This document shows, piece after piece, positions 15,350 through 23,991 of a DNA stretch of 32,409 nt (within the stretch, counting starts at the first letter, position 1; the number at the start of each line of letters is the position of its first letter). The DNA lies in contig CAYRYO010000019.1 of the NCBI GenBank assembly GCA_964428475.1, positions 1 through 32,409 of the forward strand. The letters are read 5' to 3'. The position numbers and the translations under genes were made by a program. This DNA comes from JARICQ01 sp964428475. Its GTDB lineage: Bacteria; Bacillota; Clostridia; Tissierellales; Tissierellaceae. The notes under the pieces were generated by a model. The model saw only the letters and a program-made list of their open reading frames with translations, ran no database searches and was not told the DNA's origin.

Positions 15350-17143
15350 TTATTTTTTAATTATTCTTATACCTGCAAGACGCATTAAATTTTTCGCATT
15401 TGTTGAAGTTGATTTCCCATTCCTTATTTTGTAATCAAATAGTATATTGTCATCTTTATATATATCCTTAAAGTGATAATTTTCTATTCTATCTTCACTA
15501 TCAAGCTCACATAATTCTAAATCATGGGTTGTGATTGCCCCTATAATATTTTTCTTATTTAGGTTTGCAAGTACATTTTTAGCGCCTGCTATCCTATCTG
15601 GAGAATTTGTTCCTGTAAATATCTCGTCAATTAAAAACAACATTGCTTCATCTTCTTCACTTTTATCTATTATTTTTTTGATTCTAAGGATTTCTGCATA
15701 GAAAGTAGATATTCCTGCTGCTAAATCATCTTGTACTCTCATTGAAGTCATTATATCTAAGATACTGCATTTCATATCCCTAGCACACACAGGAGCCCCA
15801 TTATATGCAAGTACAAGATTTACTCCTAGTGTTCTTAAAAATGTGGTCTTACCTGACATATTTGATCCTGTTATGATAAATATCTGATCATTTAATTCTA
15901 TATTGTTATTTATCCTAGTTTTCTTATTTATTAATGGATGACCAATCTGTGTCGCAATCACCATTGGGTTGCCATCCCTTATTTCGGGGAAATTTATATT
16001 CCCAGTTACATTTCCAAGCACTGAAAAGCTCATGAGACTTTCAATTTGTCCTATCCCCTCTATCCAGTCTTTTACCCTTTCCCCATACTTTCCCTTCCAC
16101 GCTTCAAGCAAAAATATACACTGATAATCCCAAAGAAAAACTGCGTTTAATATTAAATTCAAAATGTCACCTGATCTTATATTAATAATTTCGGTTATTT
16201 TATCAAGCTCCTTTATAGCCCCTATAGATGAATTTTCATCTGAAAACATTGTATCTTTTATTTCAATTAATAGTTTACTTTTAAATTCTTTATCTTCTAT
16301 TAACTTTAAAATTTCAATATAGGTCTCTAAATTGTACTTTAAATATCCAACAGTTGCTAATAAGGCTCCATTTTTAAACATGCTAAACAGCCATATCAAT
16401 ACTTGAATAATAGCTAGTATCATTCCTATATATACTAATCTATTTTCCTTCAAAAATATTCCAAATATATTTACAGTTATCGTAAATATAGGCAAAAATC
16501 TTATTATGTTTTTTACATATTTATTCCTTATTGTAGCTTGATTTGACTCTGAATATTCTATTAATTTATCCGGAGACTTTAAATTTTTCTTTTCTTTTGA
16601 AGTTAAATACTCTATTTCTTGTACTAAATCTATTTCTTTAGTGAGTTCTCTTATTGATTCTTGTCTCAATTTTATTGTATGCTTATCTTTTCTAGGATTC
16701 AAAAGATCTTCAGCAAATATCTTCCTTCCAGTATGCGTGTTTGCTATATTTAGAAATTGAAAAACGGAGTTTTGTCCTACTATATCTAAATCATTTGAAT
16801 AGCTATGGTTTAAATCTATGTATTCTTCACCCTTGTCAGAAAACTTCATCCAATCACTACTTGCTCTTTCCATGTATCTTTCATTTATACTTAATAGGAT
16901 TTCTGCCCTTAATTTCTTCTCCTTTACCCTTGAGTGATAAATAACCAAAAGAAAAAAACCAATTACAAGCAAAGTTTCTATAAGATAAAGTAAATATGTA
17001 CTAGATTCATAAAGCTTAAATCCAAAATATATTATTAATATTACTGCTAAAAATCTTATATTGCTAATTAAATTATGTTTTTTCTTTAATGACTTATTTA
17101 AATCAAAATAGTATTCTTTTCTTTTATAAAATCTTTTTTTCAA
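15350..17143 (-). CDS. Membrane-anchored MutS-like ATPase
   Basis: A 597-residue protein whose C-terminal third is a clear MutS ATPase: Walker A ITGSNMSGKTTFLRTLG near 425, TSMRVQDDLAAGISTFYAE near 465, Walker B LFLIDEIFTGTNSPDR near 505 and a switch TTHDLELCEL near 540. It lacks the mismatch-recognition domain and the connector of MutS1 and has no Smr nuclease. Instead, two hydrophobic helices lie near residues 30-70 and two more near 215-255, which suggests membrane attachment. It belongs to the poorly studied MutS-related families of Bacillota; mismatch repair is unlikely. The start is a TTG with a GGGGGT site about 10 bases upstream; no ATG occurs in frame until about residue 91. Confidence 0.85.
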   Translation of the reverse strand: MKKRFYKRKEYYFDLNKSLKKKHNLISNIRFLAVILIIYFGFKLYESSTYLLYLIETLLVIGFFLLVIYHSRVKEKKLRAEILLSINERYMERASSDWMKFSDKGEEYIDLNHSYSNDLDIVGQNSVFQFLNIANTHTGRKIFAEDLLNPRKDKHTIKLRQESIRELTKEIDLVQEIEYLTSKEKKNLKSPDKLIEYSESNQATIRNKYVKNIIRFLPIFTITVNIFGIFLKENRLVYIGMILAIIQVLIWLFSMFKNGALLATVGYLKYNLETYIEILKLIEDKEFKSKLLIEIKDTMFSDENSSIGAIKELDKITEIINIRSGDILNLILNAVFLWDYQCIFLLEAWKGKYGERVKDWIEGIGQIESLMSFSVLGNVTGNINFPEIRDGNPMVIATQIGHPLINKKTRINNNIELNDQIFIITGSNMSGKTTFLRTLGVNLVLAYNGAPVCARDMKCSILDIMTSMRVQDDLAAGISTFYAEILRIKKIIDKSEEDEAMLFLIDEIFTGTNSPDRIAGAKNVLANLNKKNIIGAITTHDLELCELDSEDRIENYHFKDIYKDDNILFDYKIRNGKSTSTNAKNLMRLAGIRIIKK

Positions 17144-17167
17144 TTATTTTCTACCCCCAATGCGTAT

Positions 17168-17176
17168 ATTATATCA
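17168..17176 (-). promoter_or_regulatory. Extended -10 promoter of the MutS-like gene
   Basis: TGA-TATAAT on the minus strand, an extended -10 with a perfect hexamer, lies about 25 bases upstream of the TTG start and just beyond the yerC terminator. The -35 region is a weak A/T-rich sequence. Confidence 0.6.
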
Positions 17177-17207
17177 CTAAAATATGTTTTTTAATATAAT
17201 ATATACA

Positions 17208-17232
17208 AAAAGGAGACTTTAAGTCTCCTTTT
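17208..17232 (-). terminator. Terminator overlapping the yerC stop codon
   Basis: AAAAGGAGACTT and AAGTCTCCTTTT are exact inverted repeats separated by one base. The stem begins within the yerC stop codon and is followed on the minus strand by T residues. Confidence 0.82.
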
Positions 17233-17530
17233 AATCAACCATACCAAGTCTTTTAAGAATAATCTCATAACCGCCTACTCCGTAATTTAAGGATCTATTA
17301 ATCCTACTAATAGTCGCAGTGCTGGCTCCTGTTTCAGCTTCTATTTCATTATATGTCCGCTTATTCTTTAGTAATTTAGCCACTTCTAGTCTTTGTGCAA
17401 TTGATTTAATTTCTTTGATTGTACAAATATCCTCGAAAAACTTATAACATTCCTCTTCATTTTCTAAAAGTAAAACAGCTTCAAAAAACTTATCTACTTG
17501 ATCGGATTTAATTCTGGAATCAAAATCCAT
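17231..17530 (-). CDS. YerC/YecD family TrpR-related DNA-binding protein
   Basis: A 99-residue small regulator with the TrpR-like all-helical fold. The helix-turn-helix is visible as KRTYNEIEAETGASTATISRINRSL at about residues 55-80, just before the family tail YGVGGYEIILKRLG. Relatives in Bacillota (YerC/YecD) usually have no known ligand and are not tryptophan repressors. The start ATG has AGGAGG at 6 bases. A clear promoter was not found. It lies between the MutS-like gene and fhs, each with its own terminator, so its targets are not suggested by its neighbours. An AT-rich dyad next to fhs at 19371-19398 is one possible site, but this is only a guess. Confidence 0.9.
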   Translation of the reverse strand: MDFDSRIKSDQVDKFFEAVLLLENEEECYKFFEDICTIKEIKSIAQRLEVAKLLKNKRTYNEIEAETGASTATISRINRSLNYGVGGYEIILKRLGMVD

Positions 17531-17592
17531 GTTTTCCCTCCTGTATAATCTATTAACTCCCTTATATTAACTTGATAAAGTCAATGCAGGTA

Positions 17593-17622
17593 TTTAAAGG
17601 CTGGGAAAACCCAGCCTTTAAA
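17593..17622 (-). terminator. Terminator hairpin after fhs
   Basis: A 13-bp perfect stem with GGCTGGG/CCCAGCC core and a 4-base loop starts immediately after the fhs stop codon. The stem is strong, though the following T run is short. Confidence 0.85.
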
Positions 17623-19293
17623 TTAGAATAATCCTACTATTTCTCCATCAGGTAGTATATCTATATTATTTGCTGCTGGTACCTTTGGAAGCCCTGGCAT
17701 AGTCATTACATCACCAGTAAGTGCAACTAAAAATCCAGCTCCTCTAGATACTTTTACTTCTCTTACAGTTATTTTAAATCCTGTTGGTCTTCCAAGCAAT
17801 GTTGGGTCATCGGATAGTGAATATTGAGTCTTTGCCATACATATTGGCATTTTGTCAAATCCCAATTTTTCAATATTTGCTATTTGTTTTTGGCAAGCTT
17901 TTGTGAAATCTACACCATCAGCGCCATATACTTCTTTTGCAATAGTTTCAATTTTTTCTACGATTGATGATTCTACATCATATATTGGTTTGAAGTTAGA
18001 TTTTTTATTTTCACAAGCATTTACTACAGCTCTAGCTAGTTCTTCTCCACCTTCTCCACCTTTACCCCATGCTTCTGAAAGCACAGCCTCTGCTCCTAAT
18101 GCTTCACAAGTCTTAAGAATATAATCTAATTCAGCTTGTGTATCAGTTGGGAACTTATTGATAGCTACTATAGCTGGAACTCCAAATTTTTTAACATTTT
18201 CTATATGTTTTTCTAAATTTTTAAATCCTTGTTTTAAAGCTTCTAAGTTTTCAGTTCCTAATTCCTTTTTATCTACTCCGCCATTATATTTTAATGCCTT
18301 AACAGTTGCAACTATAACTGCTGCGTCTGGTTGTAAATTACCAAATCTACATTTTATATCAAAGAACTTCTCTGCTCCAAGGTCAGCACCAAAACCAGCT
18401 TCTGTAATAGTATAATCAGCAAGTTTAAGTCCAAGTTTTGTAGCTAGCATTGAGTTACAACCATGAGCTATATTTGCAAAAGGTCCACCATGAATAAGTG
18501 CAGGTGTATTTTCTAATGTCTGAACAAGATTTGGGTTAACCGCATCTCTCATAAGTAATGCAACTGCTCCTTGAGCTTTTAAATCACTAGCAAATACTGG
18601 CTCTCCACTAAAGTTGTAAGCTACAACTATCTTTCCTACTCTAGCTTTAAAGTCTTCAAGATCTTTTGACAAACAGAATATTGCCATTATCTCTGAAGCA
18701 ACAGTTATATCAAATCCGTCTTGTCTAGGCATTCCATCTGGCTTGCCACCAAGTCCTACTACTACATTTCTTAGAGCTCTATCGTTCATATCCATAACTC
18801 TTTTCCAAACTATCCTTCTAGGGTCAATCTGTAGTACATTTCCCTGTTGAATGTGATTGTCAAGTAAGGCAGAAATAAGATTGTGAGCTGAAGTTATTGC
18901 ATGAAAATCTCCAGTAAAATGCAAGTTAATATCTTCCATAGGAACTACTTGTGCATATCCTCCACCAGCCGCTCCACCTTTTACACCAAAACTAGGTCCT
19001 AGTGATGGTTCTCTAAGAGTAGTGATAGTTTTTTTGCCTAGCCTATCTAATCCCATTGAAAGCCCTATATTTGTAGTAGTCTTTCCTTCTCCTGCTGGAG
19101 TTGGATTTATAGCAGTAACAAGAACTAATTTTCCGTCTGGTTGGTCTTTTAATTCCTCTAGTAATCCCAAAGACACCTTTGCCTTGTATTTTCCGTAATG
19201 AACTAACTTGTCCTCATCAATGTTTAATTTAGCTGCTACCTCTGATATCGGTACCATTTTAGCTTCTTGAGCTATTTGAACGTCTGTTTTCAC
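17623..19293 (-). CDS. fhs: Formate-tetrahydrofolate ligase
   Basis: A 556-residue enzyme that joins formate to tetrahydrofolate with ATP to give 10-formyl-THF. Motifs are clear: the ATP loop NPTPAGEGKTTTNIGLS near residue 65, REPSLGPSFGVKGGAAGGG near 95, and PMEDINLHFTGDFHAITSAH near 120; the length is standard. The start codon is GTG with AAGGAGG upstream. It lies immediately downstream of the purine operon on the same strand, but with its own promoter. The product is the one-carbon donor for PurN and PurH, so the arrangement links formate to purine synthesis; it also serves one-carbon metabolism generally, including acetogenic or glycine pathways. Confidence 0.97.
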   Translation of the reverse strand: MKTDVQIAQEAKMVPISEVAAKLNIDEDKLVHYGKYKAKVSLGLLEELKDQPDGKLVLVTAINPTPAGEGKTTTNIGLSMGLDRLGKKTITTLREPSLGPSFGVKGGAAGGGYAQVVPMEDINLHFTGDFHAITSAHNLISALLDNHIQQGNVLQIDPRRIVWKRVMDMNDRALRNVVVGLGGKPDGMPRQDGFDITVASEIMAIFCLSKDLEDFKARVGKIVVAYNFSGEPVFASDLKAQGAVALLMRDAVNPNLVQTLENTPALIHGGPFANIAHGCNSMLATKLGLKLADYTITEAGFGADLGAEKFFDIKCRFGNLQPDAAVIVATVKALKYNGGVDKKELGTENLEALKQGFKNLEKHIENVKKFGVPAIVAINKFPTDTQAELDYILKTCEALGAEAVLSEAWGKGGEGGEELARAVVNACENKKSNFKPIYDVESSIVEKIETIAKEVYGADGVDFTKACQKQIANIEKLGFDKMPICMAKTQYSLSDDPTLLGRPTGFKITVREVKVSRGAGFLVALTGDVMTMPGLPKVPAANNIDILPDGEIVGLF

Positions 19294-19363
19294 TTAAATT
19301 CCTCCTTAAAATTGATATATACGTATATACTACACCGTAAATAGTTATACCCTATTAATAAAT

Positions 19364-19372
19364 ATTATAACA
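19364..19372 (-). promoter_or_regulatory. Extended -10 promoter of fhs
   Basis: TGT-TATAAT on the minus strand is a perfect extended -10, about 70 bases upstream of the fhs start. Its TG overlaps the left end of a dyad at 19371-19398. Confidence 0.6.
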
Positions 19373-19398
19373 CAATATATTTATTAGTATATATTGTG
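19371..19398. promoter_or_regulatory. Dyad overlapping the fhs promoter (possible operator)
   Basis: CACAATATAT (19371-19380) and ATATATTGTG (19389-19398) are exact 10-base inverted repeats with an 8-base spacer, placed where the region upstream of the fhs -10 would be occupied. The geometry fits a repressor or activator dimer site. No protein can be assigned from sequence. Confidence 0.5.
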
Positions 19399-19422
19399 AA
19401 TATTTATTAGTATATATTGTGA
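19377..19422. repeat. Two exact tandem copies of a 23-bp unit
   Basis: The 23-base unit ATATTTATTAGTATATATTG plus TGA occurs twice in direct succession (19377-19399 and 19400-19422) with no differences. Each copy carries the right half ATATATTGTG of the dyad, so the region offers one full and one half site. It may be recent slippage or a reiterated regulatory site. Confidence 0.85.
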
Positions 19423-19466
19423 AAATATATGCAAGATTTAGGTAATTTAACTATTTAGTATTATAT

Positions 19467-19522
19467 CAGATGAAAGTAATATTTAAAATGTTTTTTAATA
19501 AATACTTAAAGTATTTCATCTG
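19467..19522 (-). terminator. Possible weak terminator after purD
   Basis: CAGATGAAA and TTTCATCTG flank an inner palindrome (19500-19516) directly after the purD stop codon. A run of six adenines or thymines lies within the loop but none after the outer stem, so this may be a poor terminator or only a stabilising 3' hairpin. Confidence 0.35.
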
Positions 19523-19523
19523 T

Positions 19524-20768
19524 TTATATGTCTTTTCTGTAACATATCCCATCAAAGTTGATTTTGTCTATATTAGAATAAACCCTTTTCCTAGCACTTT
19601 CTAGATTTTCTCCTAATGCAGTAAAGCTTAATACCCTTCCACCGTTTGTAAGTAATTTATCGCCTACCTTTTTTGTTCCATTGTGAAAAAGTATTACATC
19701 TTTATCGAGTTTCTCTAATCCACTTATTTCAAATCCCTTTTCATATTCTTCAGGATATCCCTTTGATGTTACTAATACTGCAATACAATCTTGTTTTTTC
19801 CATTTTAAATCATTCACTTCAATAGTCCCATCTATTGTCTTTTGGAAAAGTTCTACTATGTCACTTTCTAGTCTTGGCATTAATACTTCAGTTTCAGGAT
19901 CTCCAAACCTAACATTAAACTCCAATACCTTAGGATCTCCATCTACTATCATAAATCCTATAAACAGTATTCCTCTAAAATCAATGTCATCCTCTTTAAG
20001 TCCCTTCTCTATATTGATCAATATTTCCCTTTTTATCTTTTCCATTAATGCATCATTAAATATTGGACTAGGGGAATGACATCCTACTCCCCCAGTATTA
20101 AGTCCTTTATCATCTTCATATATCTTTTTAAAATCCTTAGCTGATTCCATAGGAAATATCTTTCCATCACTTACAAAGCAAAGTAGAGATGCCTCTACTC
20201 CGTCTAAAAATTCTTCTATTACTACCTTTGAACCTTCTTCGCCAAAACACTTATCTTCTAGAATATCTTTTAGTGTTTGTTTAGCATGTTTTTCATCCTC
20301 ACAAATTACTACTCCCTTACCTGCACATAGTCCATCTGCTTTGATTACTAATGGAAATTTAAAGTCCTTTAATCCTTCCACTGCATCTTCTAAATCTTCA
20401 AAGTCTATGTACTTAGCTGTGGGAATATTATATTTTTCCATAAATTTCTTTGAAAATTCTTTGCTTGCTTCAAGCCTTGCCGAGCTTTTATTTACCCCAA
20501 ATATGTTTAAACCTTCCTCCTCAAATCTATCTACTATTCCCATCACTAATGGAAGTTCAGGCCCTACTACTGTTAAATCTATACTTTCTTCTTTGGCAAA
20601 TTTTAAAAGTTTTTCAATTTCATCTACATTGATATCTACATTCTCAGCTAGTTCTAAAGTTCCTCCATTCCCAGGTGCACAGTATATTTTGTTTACTTTG
20701 GAACTCTCTGCTATTTTAAAACACAGTGCATGTTCTCTTCCACCACTTCCAATGACTAAAACTTTCAT
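19524..20768 (-). CDS. purD: Phosphoribosylamine-glycine ligase
   Basis: A 414-residue ATP-grasp enzyme for the second step of purine synthesis, joining glycine to phosphoribosylamine. It begins MKVLVIGSGGREHAL and has LVVIGPELPLV-type and VIKADGLCAGKGVVI motifs, NTGGVGCHSPSP near residue 240 and EFNVRFGDPETEVLMPRL near 285. The ATG at 20768 is chosen because GGAGG lies 7 bases upstream; an earlier in-frame start would run into purH. It follows purH by 16 bases and is the last gene of the operon. Confidence 0.97.
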   Translation of the reverse strand: MKVLVIGSGGREHALCFKIAESSKVNKIYCAPGNGGTLELAENVDINVDEIEKLLKFAKEESIDLTVVGPELPLVMGIVDRFEEEGLNIFGVNKSSARLEASKEFSKKFMEKYNIPTAKYIDFEDLEDAVEGLKDFKFPLVIKADGLCAGKGVVICEDEKHAKQTLKDILEDKCFGEEGSKVVIEEFLDGVEASLLCFVSDGKIFPMESAKDFKKIYEDDKGLNTGGVGCHSPSPIFNDALMEKIKREILINIEKGLKEDDIDFRGILFIGFMIVDGDPKVLEFNVRFGDPETEVLMPRLESDIVELFQKTIDGTIEVNDLKWKKQDCIAVLVTSKGYPEEYEKGFEISGLEKLDKDVILFHNGTKKVGDKLLTNGGRVLSFTALGENLESARKRVYSNIDKINFDGICYRKDI

Positions 20769-20784
20769 TTTATCACCTCCAATA

Positions 20785-22317
20785 TTAATGTTTAAAGTGT
20801 CTTGTAGCTGTAAAACACATAATAATTCCATATTTATTTGCTGCATCTATTACTTCTTGGTCTTTTATTGAGCCTCCAGGTTGTATAATAGCCTTTACAT
20901 TTGCGTCTGCGAGTATTTCTATAGAATCCTTAAATGGAAAAAATCCATCTGATGCTATATAACTATCTGATACCTTTTCTCCTGCCCTCTTCACAGCATT
21001 TTCAACTGCCCAAACCCTATTTACTTCTCCAAGTCCTATTCCAATGCTTGCCTTGTCTTTTGAAATCACTACTCCGTTTGATTTCACAGATTTTGCAGCT
21101 TTCCAAGCAAAAATGAGTTCTTCTATATCCTCTTCTGTTGGTTTTTTATCTGTAACTACTTCTAAGTCTTCTAGACACAAAACACTATCTCTATCCTGTA
21201 TAAGTACGCCACCTAATACCTTTTTTATGTTTTTTTCTCTATACTCATTATTCATTATATCTTCTATTTCAAGTATTCTTATATTTTTCTTTTTAGTAAG
21301 TATTTCTAGAGCTTCTTCTGTATATGATGGTGCCATTATTATTTCAATAAATATATTATTTATCCTCTCTGCAACTTCACTTCCAATTTCCCTATTTGCG
21401 GCAATTATACCCCCAAATATAGATATTTTATCGCATTGATAAGCCTTTTTGTAGGCCTCTACAATGTCTTTACCTGAACCTATCCCGCATGGGTTTGAAT
21501 GTTTTACCCCTACCACTGTAGGCTCTGTAAATTCTTTTAATGCTTCTAATGCACCATTTGCATCATTTATATTGTTAAAGGACAATTCCTTTCCGTGTAG
21601 CTTTTTTGCACCTCTAAGATTTCCTCTAGATTGTAAAACCTCTTCATAAAAACTAGCCCCTTGATGTGGGTTTTCACCGTATCTAAGACCCTTTTTCCCT
21701 TTATAAGCTAATGTAAGCTTTTCTGGAAAGTCTACTCCTTCTATTTCATTGAAATAATTTGATATTAATGTATCATAATAAGCTGTGTAATTAAATACCT
21801 TTCTCGCAAGATAGCTTCTTGTATTAAGCGTAGTACTTCCTTCCTTCTTTAGTTCTTCTATTACCAAAGAATAATCCAAGGGATCAATTATTACAGTTAC
21901 ATCTCTATAGTTTTTAGCACCAGCCCTTATCATGGATGGGCCACCTATATCTATATTTTCTATTATTTCTTCATCTGTAACTCCATCTTTTTTTATAGTT
22001 TCTTCAAATGGATATAAATTATTTACCACCATATCGATAGATGATATATTCATAGTTCCTATTGTTTTTTGATCTTCCTCTAAATCCCTTCTATAGAGAA
22101 TCCCTCCGTGTATCATTGGATTTAATGTCTTTACTCTTCCATCAAGTATCTCTGGAAAATCCGTAACTTCTTCTATTTGAATAGGATCTAATCCATTTTC
22201 TTTTAATATCTTCCACGTACCACCCGTAGATATTATCTCCCATCCTAAAAGCACCAATCCTCTTGCAAATTCAACTATCCCTTCCTTATCATAAACACTT
22301 ATAAGAGCTCTTTTCAT
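20785..22317 (-). CDS. purH: Bifunctional AICAR transformylase/IMP cyclohydrolase
   Basis: A 510-residue enzyme for the last two steps to IMP. The N-terminal cyclohydrolase domain shows ALISVYDKEGIVEFA, STGGTWKIL and NLYPFEETI near 100; the C-terminal transformylase has LRYGENPHQGA near 210, VKHSNPCGIG near 270 with the catalytic Lys-His, and a PGGSIKD end. It uses 10-formyl-THF, the product of the nearby Fhs. It overlaps purN by 4 bp. Normal length, no oddities seen. Confidence 0.97.
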   Translation of the reverse strand: MKRALISVYDKEGIVEFARGLVLLGWEIISTGGTWKILKENGLDPIQIEEVTDFPEILDGRVKTLNPMIHGGILYRRDLEEDQKTIGTMNISSIDMVVNNLYPFEETIKKDGVTDEEIIENIDIGGPSMIRAGAKNYRDVTVIIDPLDYSLVIEELKKEGSTTLNTRSYLARKVFNYTAYYDTLISNYFNEIEGVDFPEKLTLAYKGKKGLRYGENPHQGASFYEEVLQSRGNLRGAKKLHGKELSFNNINDANGALEALKEFTEPTVVGVKHSNPCGIGSGKDIVEAYKKAYQCDKISIFGGIIAANREIGSEVAERINNIFIEIIMAPSYTEEALEILTKKKNIRILEIEDIMNNEYREKNIKKVLGGVLIQDRDSVLCLEDLEVVTDKKPTEEDIEELIFAWKAAKSVKSNGVVISKDKASIGIGLGEVNRVWAVENAVKRAGEKVSDSYIASDGFFPFKDSIEILADANVKAIIQPGGSIKDQEVIDAANKYGIIMCFTATRHFKH

Positions 22318-22949
22318 CTTTGCACCTTCCTTATGTTTACTTTTCCATTGTCTACCCTTAGCATACCACTGCAGTAAAGCGATACTGCCTCCACCAAGAT
22401 TTCATGTTCTACTTTTAATACCTTACTTTTCAAGCTTTCTAGGTTTTCATTATCATCCACATCCAAACATCTCTGCATTATAATAGGGCCTGTATCTGTT
22501 CCCTCATCTACAAAGTGGACTGTAGCACCAGTTACTTTTACTCCCCTATCTAAGACAGCTTGATGAACATTTTCACCATAATAGCCTTCACCTGAAAAAC
22601 TAGGGATTAGTGAAGGATGAATATTTATTATTTTCATTCTATACTCATCTATAAAATCTCTTCTGAGAACCTTTAAATATCCAGCCAATACTATAAGTTT
22701 TATTTCCCTAGATTTGAACTCCCTTATTAGCTCTTTATTATATTCTTCATCATTTGCAAAATTTCTCCTATCAATATATATAGCCTCTATATTGGTCTTT
22801 TTTGCCCTTTTAAGACCATAAGCATCACGTCTATTTGATATTACAAGCTTTATATTCCCATTTATATTTTTATTCTCTATATTATCTATTAGAGCCTGTA
22901 AGTTTGTTCCACTACCAGAGATTAGCACCCCTATATTTACTGGTGACAT
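22314..22949 (-). CDS. purN: Phosphoribosylglycinamide formyltransferase
   Basis: A 211-residue folate-dependent GAR transformylase. Motifs: IGVLISGSGTNLQALID at the N-terminus, INIHPSLIPSF near 107 (Asn and His of the catalytic triad) and VHFVDEGTDTGPIIMQ near 140 (Asp). It begins with ATG inside the last 13 bases of purM, behind a GGAG site. It consumes 10-formyl-THF. Confidence 0.96.
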   Translation of the reverse strand: MSPVNIGVLISGSGTNLQALIDNIENKNINGNIKLVISNRRDAYGLKRAKKTNIEAIYIDRRNFANDEEYNKELIREFKSREIKLIVLAGYLKVLRRDFIDEYRMKIINIHPSLIPSFSGEGYYGENVHQAVLDRGVKVTGATVHFVDEGTDTGPIIMQRCLDVDDNENLESLKSKVLKVEHEILVEAVSLYCSGMLRVDNGKVNIRKVQR

Positions 22950-23971
22950 AATACTACTCCATTATTTCCTGATTTTACTTGTCCAAGTACAATGTACTTT
23001 TCATCTATTTCTTTTAGATAATCTTCCATCTTTTCCAAATCATCACTGGATATTGCCATTATCATTCCTATCCCCATATTAAAGGTAGAATACATTTCAT
23101 CTATATCAATATTCCCCCATTTCTGCAACAAACTAAATATTTCAGGAGTATCTATATCTTTTGTATTTATCTCTACTTCTAAACCTTTAGGAATCATTCT
23201 AGGTATGTTTTCATAAAAACCTCCACCCGTTATATGACAAAGTCCCTTTATGTTGAATTTTTCTATTATTTTATATACAGGTTCTATATAAATTCTAGTT
23301 GGCTTTAAAAGTTCTTCACCTATGGTAGTTCCAAGTTCTTCTATATATTCACTTACATCCATATTCTTTTTATTGAATACAATATTTCTTATAAGTGAAA
23401 AGCCATTACTATGCACCCCGCTCGATGGAAGACCTATGATTACATCGCCCTCTTTTATATCTGTCCCATCTATGATTTTTTTATTATCAACTACTCCAAC
23501 TGCAAAACCTGCAACATCATATTCATCTTCATTGTAAAACCCAGGCATTTCAGCTGTCTCTCCACCTATAAGTCCGCACCCTGCTTTTATACATCCATTT
23601 GAAACACCTTCAACTATCTTCGCCATTTTTTCTGGCACTAATTTACCAGTAGCTATATAGTCAAGGAAAAACAGTGGCTTTGCACCTTGGCATAATATGT
23701 CATTTACACACATTGCAACGCAGTCTTCACCTATGGTATTGTGTTTATCCATCATGAAAGCAATCCTTAACTTGGTTCCTACTCCATCAGTACCCGAAAC
23801 TAATACTGGTTCTTCTAAAGATTTTATATCAAGCTGGAAAAGTCCTGCAAATCCTCCAATATCTGATAACACTCCTGGTACATGAGTACGCCTTATCATG
23901 TCCTTTATTAAGCCTACTTGTTTATATCCCGCTTCCTTATCTACTCCCGAATCCTTATATGTTAAAGACAA
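22937..23971 (-). CDS. purM: Phosphoribosylaminoimidazole (AIR) synthetase
   Basis: A 344-residue enzyme that cyclises FGAM to AIR with ATP. It shows YKDSGVDKEAGYKQV at the N-terminus, LVSGTDGVGTKLRIAF near 57, GEDCVAMCVNDILCQGAKPLFFLDYIATGKL near 80 and HITGGGFYENIPR near 245. The start is TTG, with AAGGAG 9 bases upstream and no ATG at a matching position. It lies between purF and purN. Confidence 0.96.
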   Translation of the reverse strand: MSLTYKDSGVDKEAGYKQVGLIKDMIRRTHVPGVLSDIGGFAGLFQLDIKSLEEPVLVSGTDGVGTKLRIAFMMDKHNTIGEDCVAMCVNDILCQGAKPLFFLDYIATGKLVPEKMAKIVEGVSNGCIKAGCGLIGGETAEMPGFYNEDEYDVAGFAVGVVDNKKIIDGTDIKEGDVIIGLPSSGVHSNGFSLIRNIVFNKKNMDVSEYIEELGTTIGEELLKPTRIYIEPVYKIIEKFNIKGLCHITGGGFYENIPRMIPKGLEVEINTKDIDTPEIFSLLQKWGNIDIDEMYSTFNMGIGMIMAISSDDLEKMEDYLKEIDEKYIVLGQVKSGNNGVVLCHQ

Positions 23972-23991
23972 AACGATCTACTCCTTTATAT

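Noticed and set aside
19320..19520. CRISPR-like repeats near fhs
   Set aside because: There are only two tandem 23-bp copies with no spacers and no cas genes in the window.
20769..20846. N-terminal extension of purD
   Set aside because: It overlaps the 3' end of purH and lacks similarity to PurD; the ATG at 20768 has a proper ribosome binding site and the usual MKVLVIGSGGREHA start.
22937..22949. The 13-bp purM-purN overlap as a sign of frameshift
   Set aside because: Both proteins have complete, normal termini, and such overlaps are common in purine operons.
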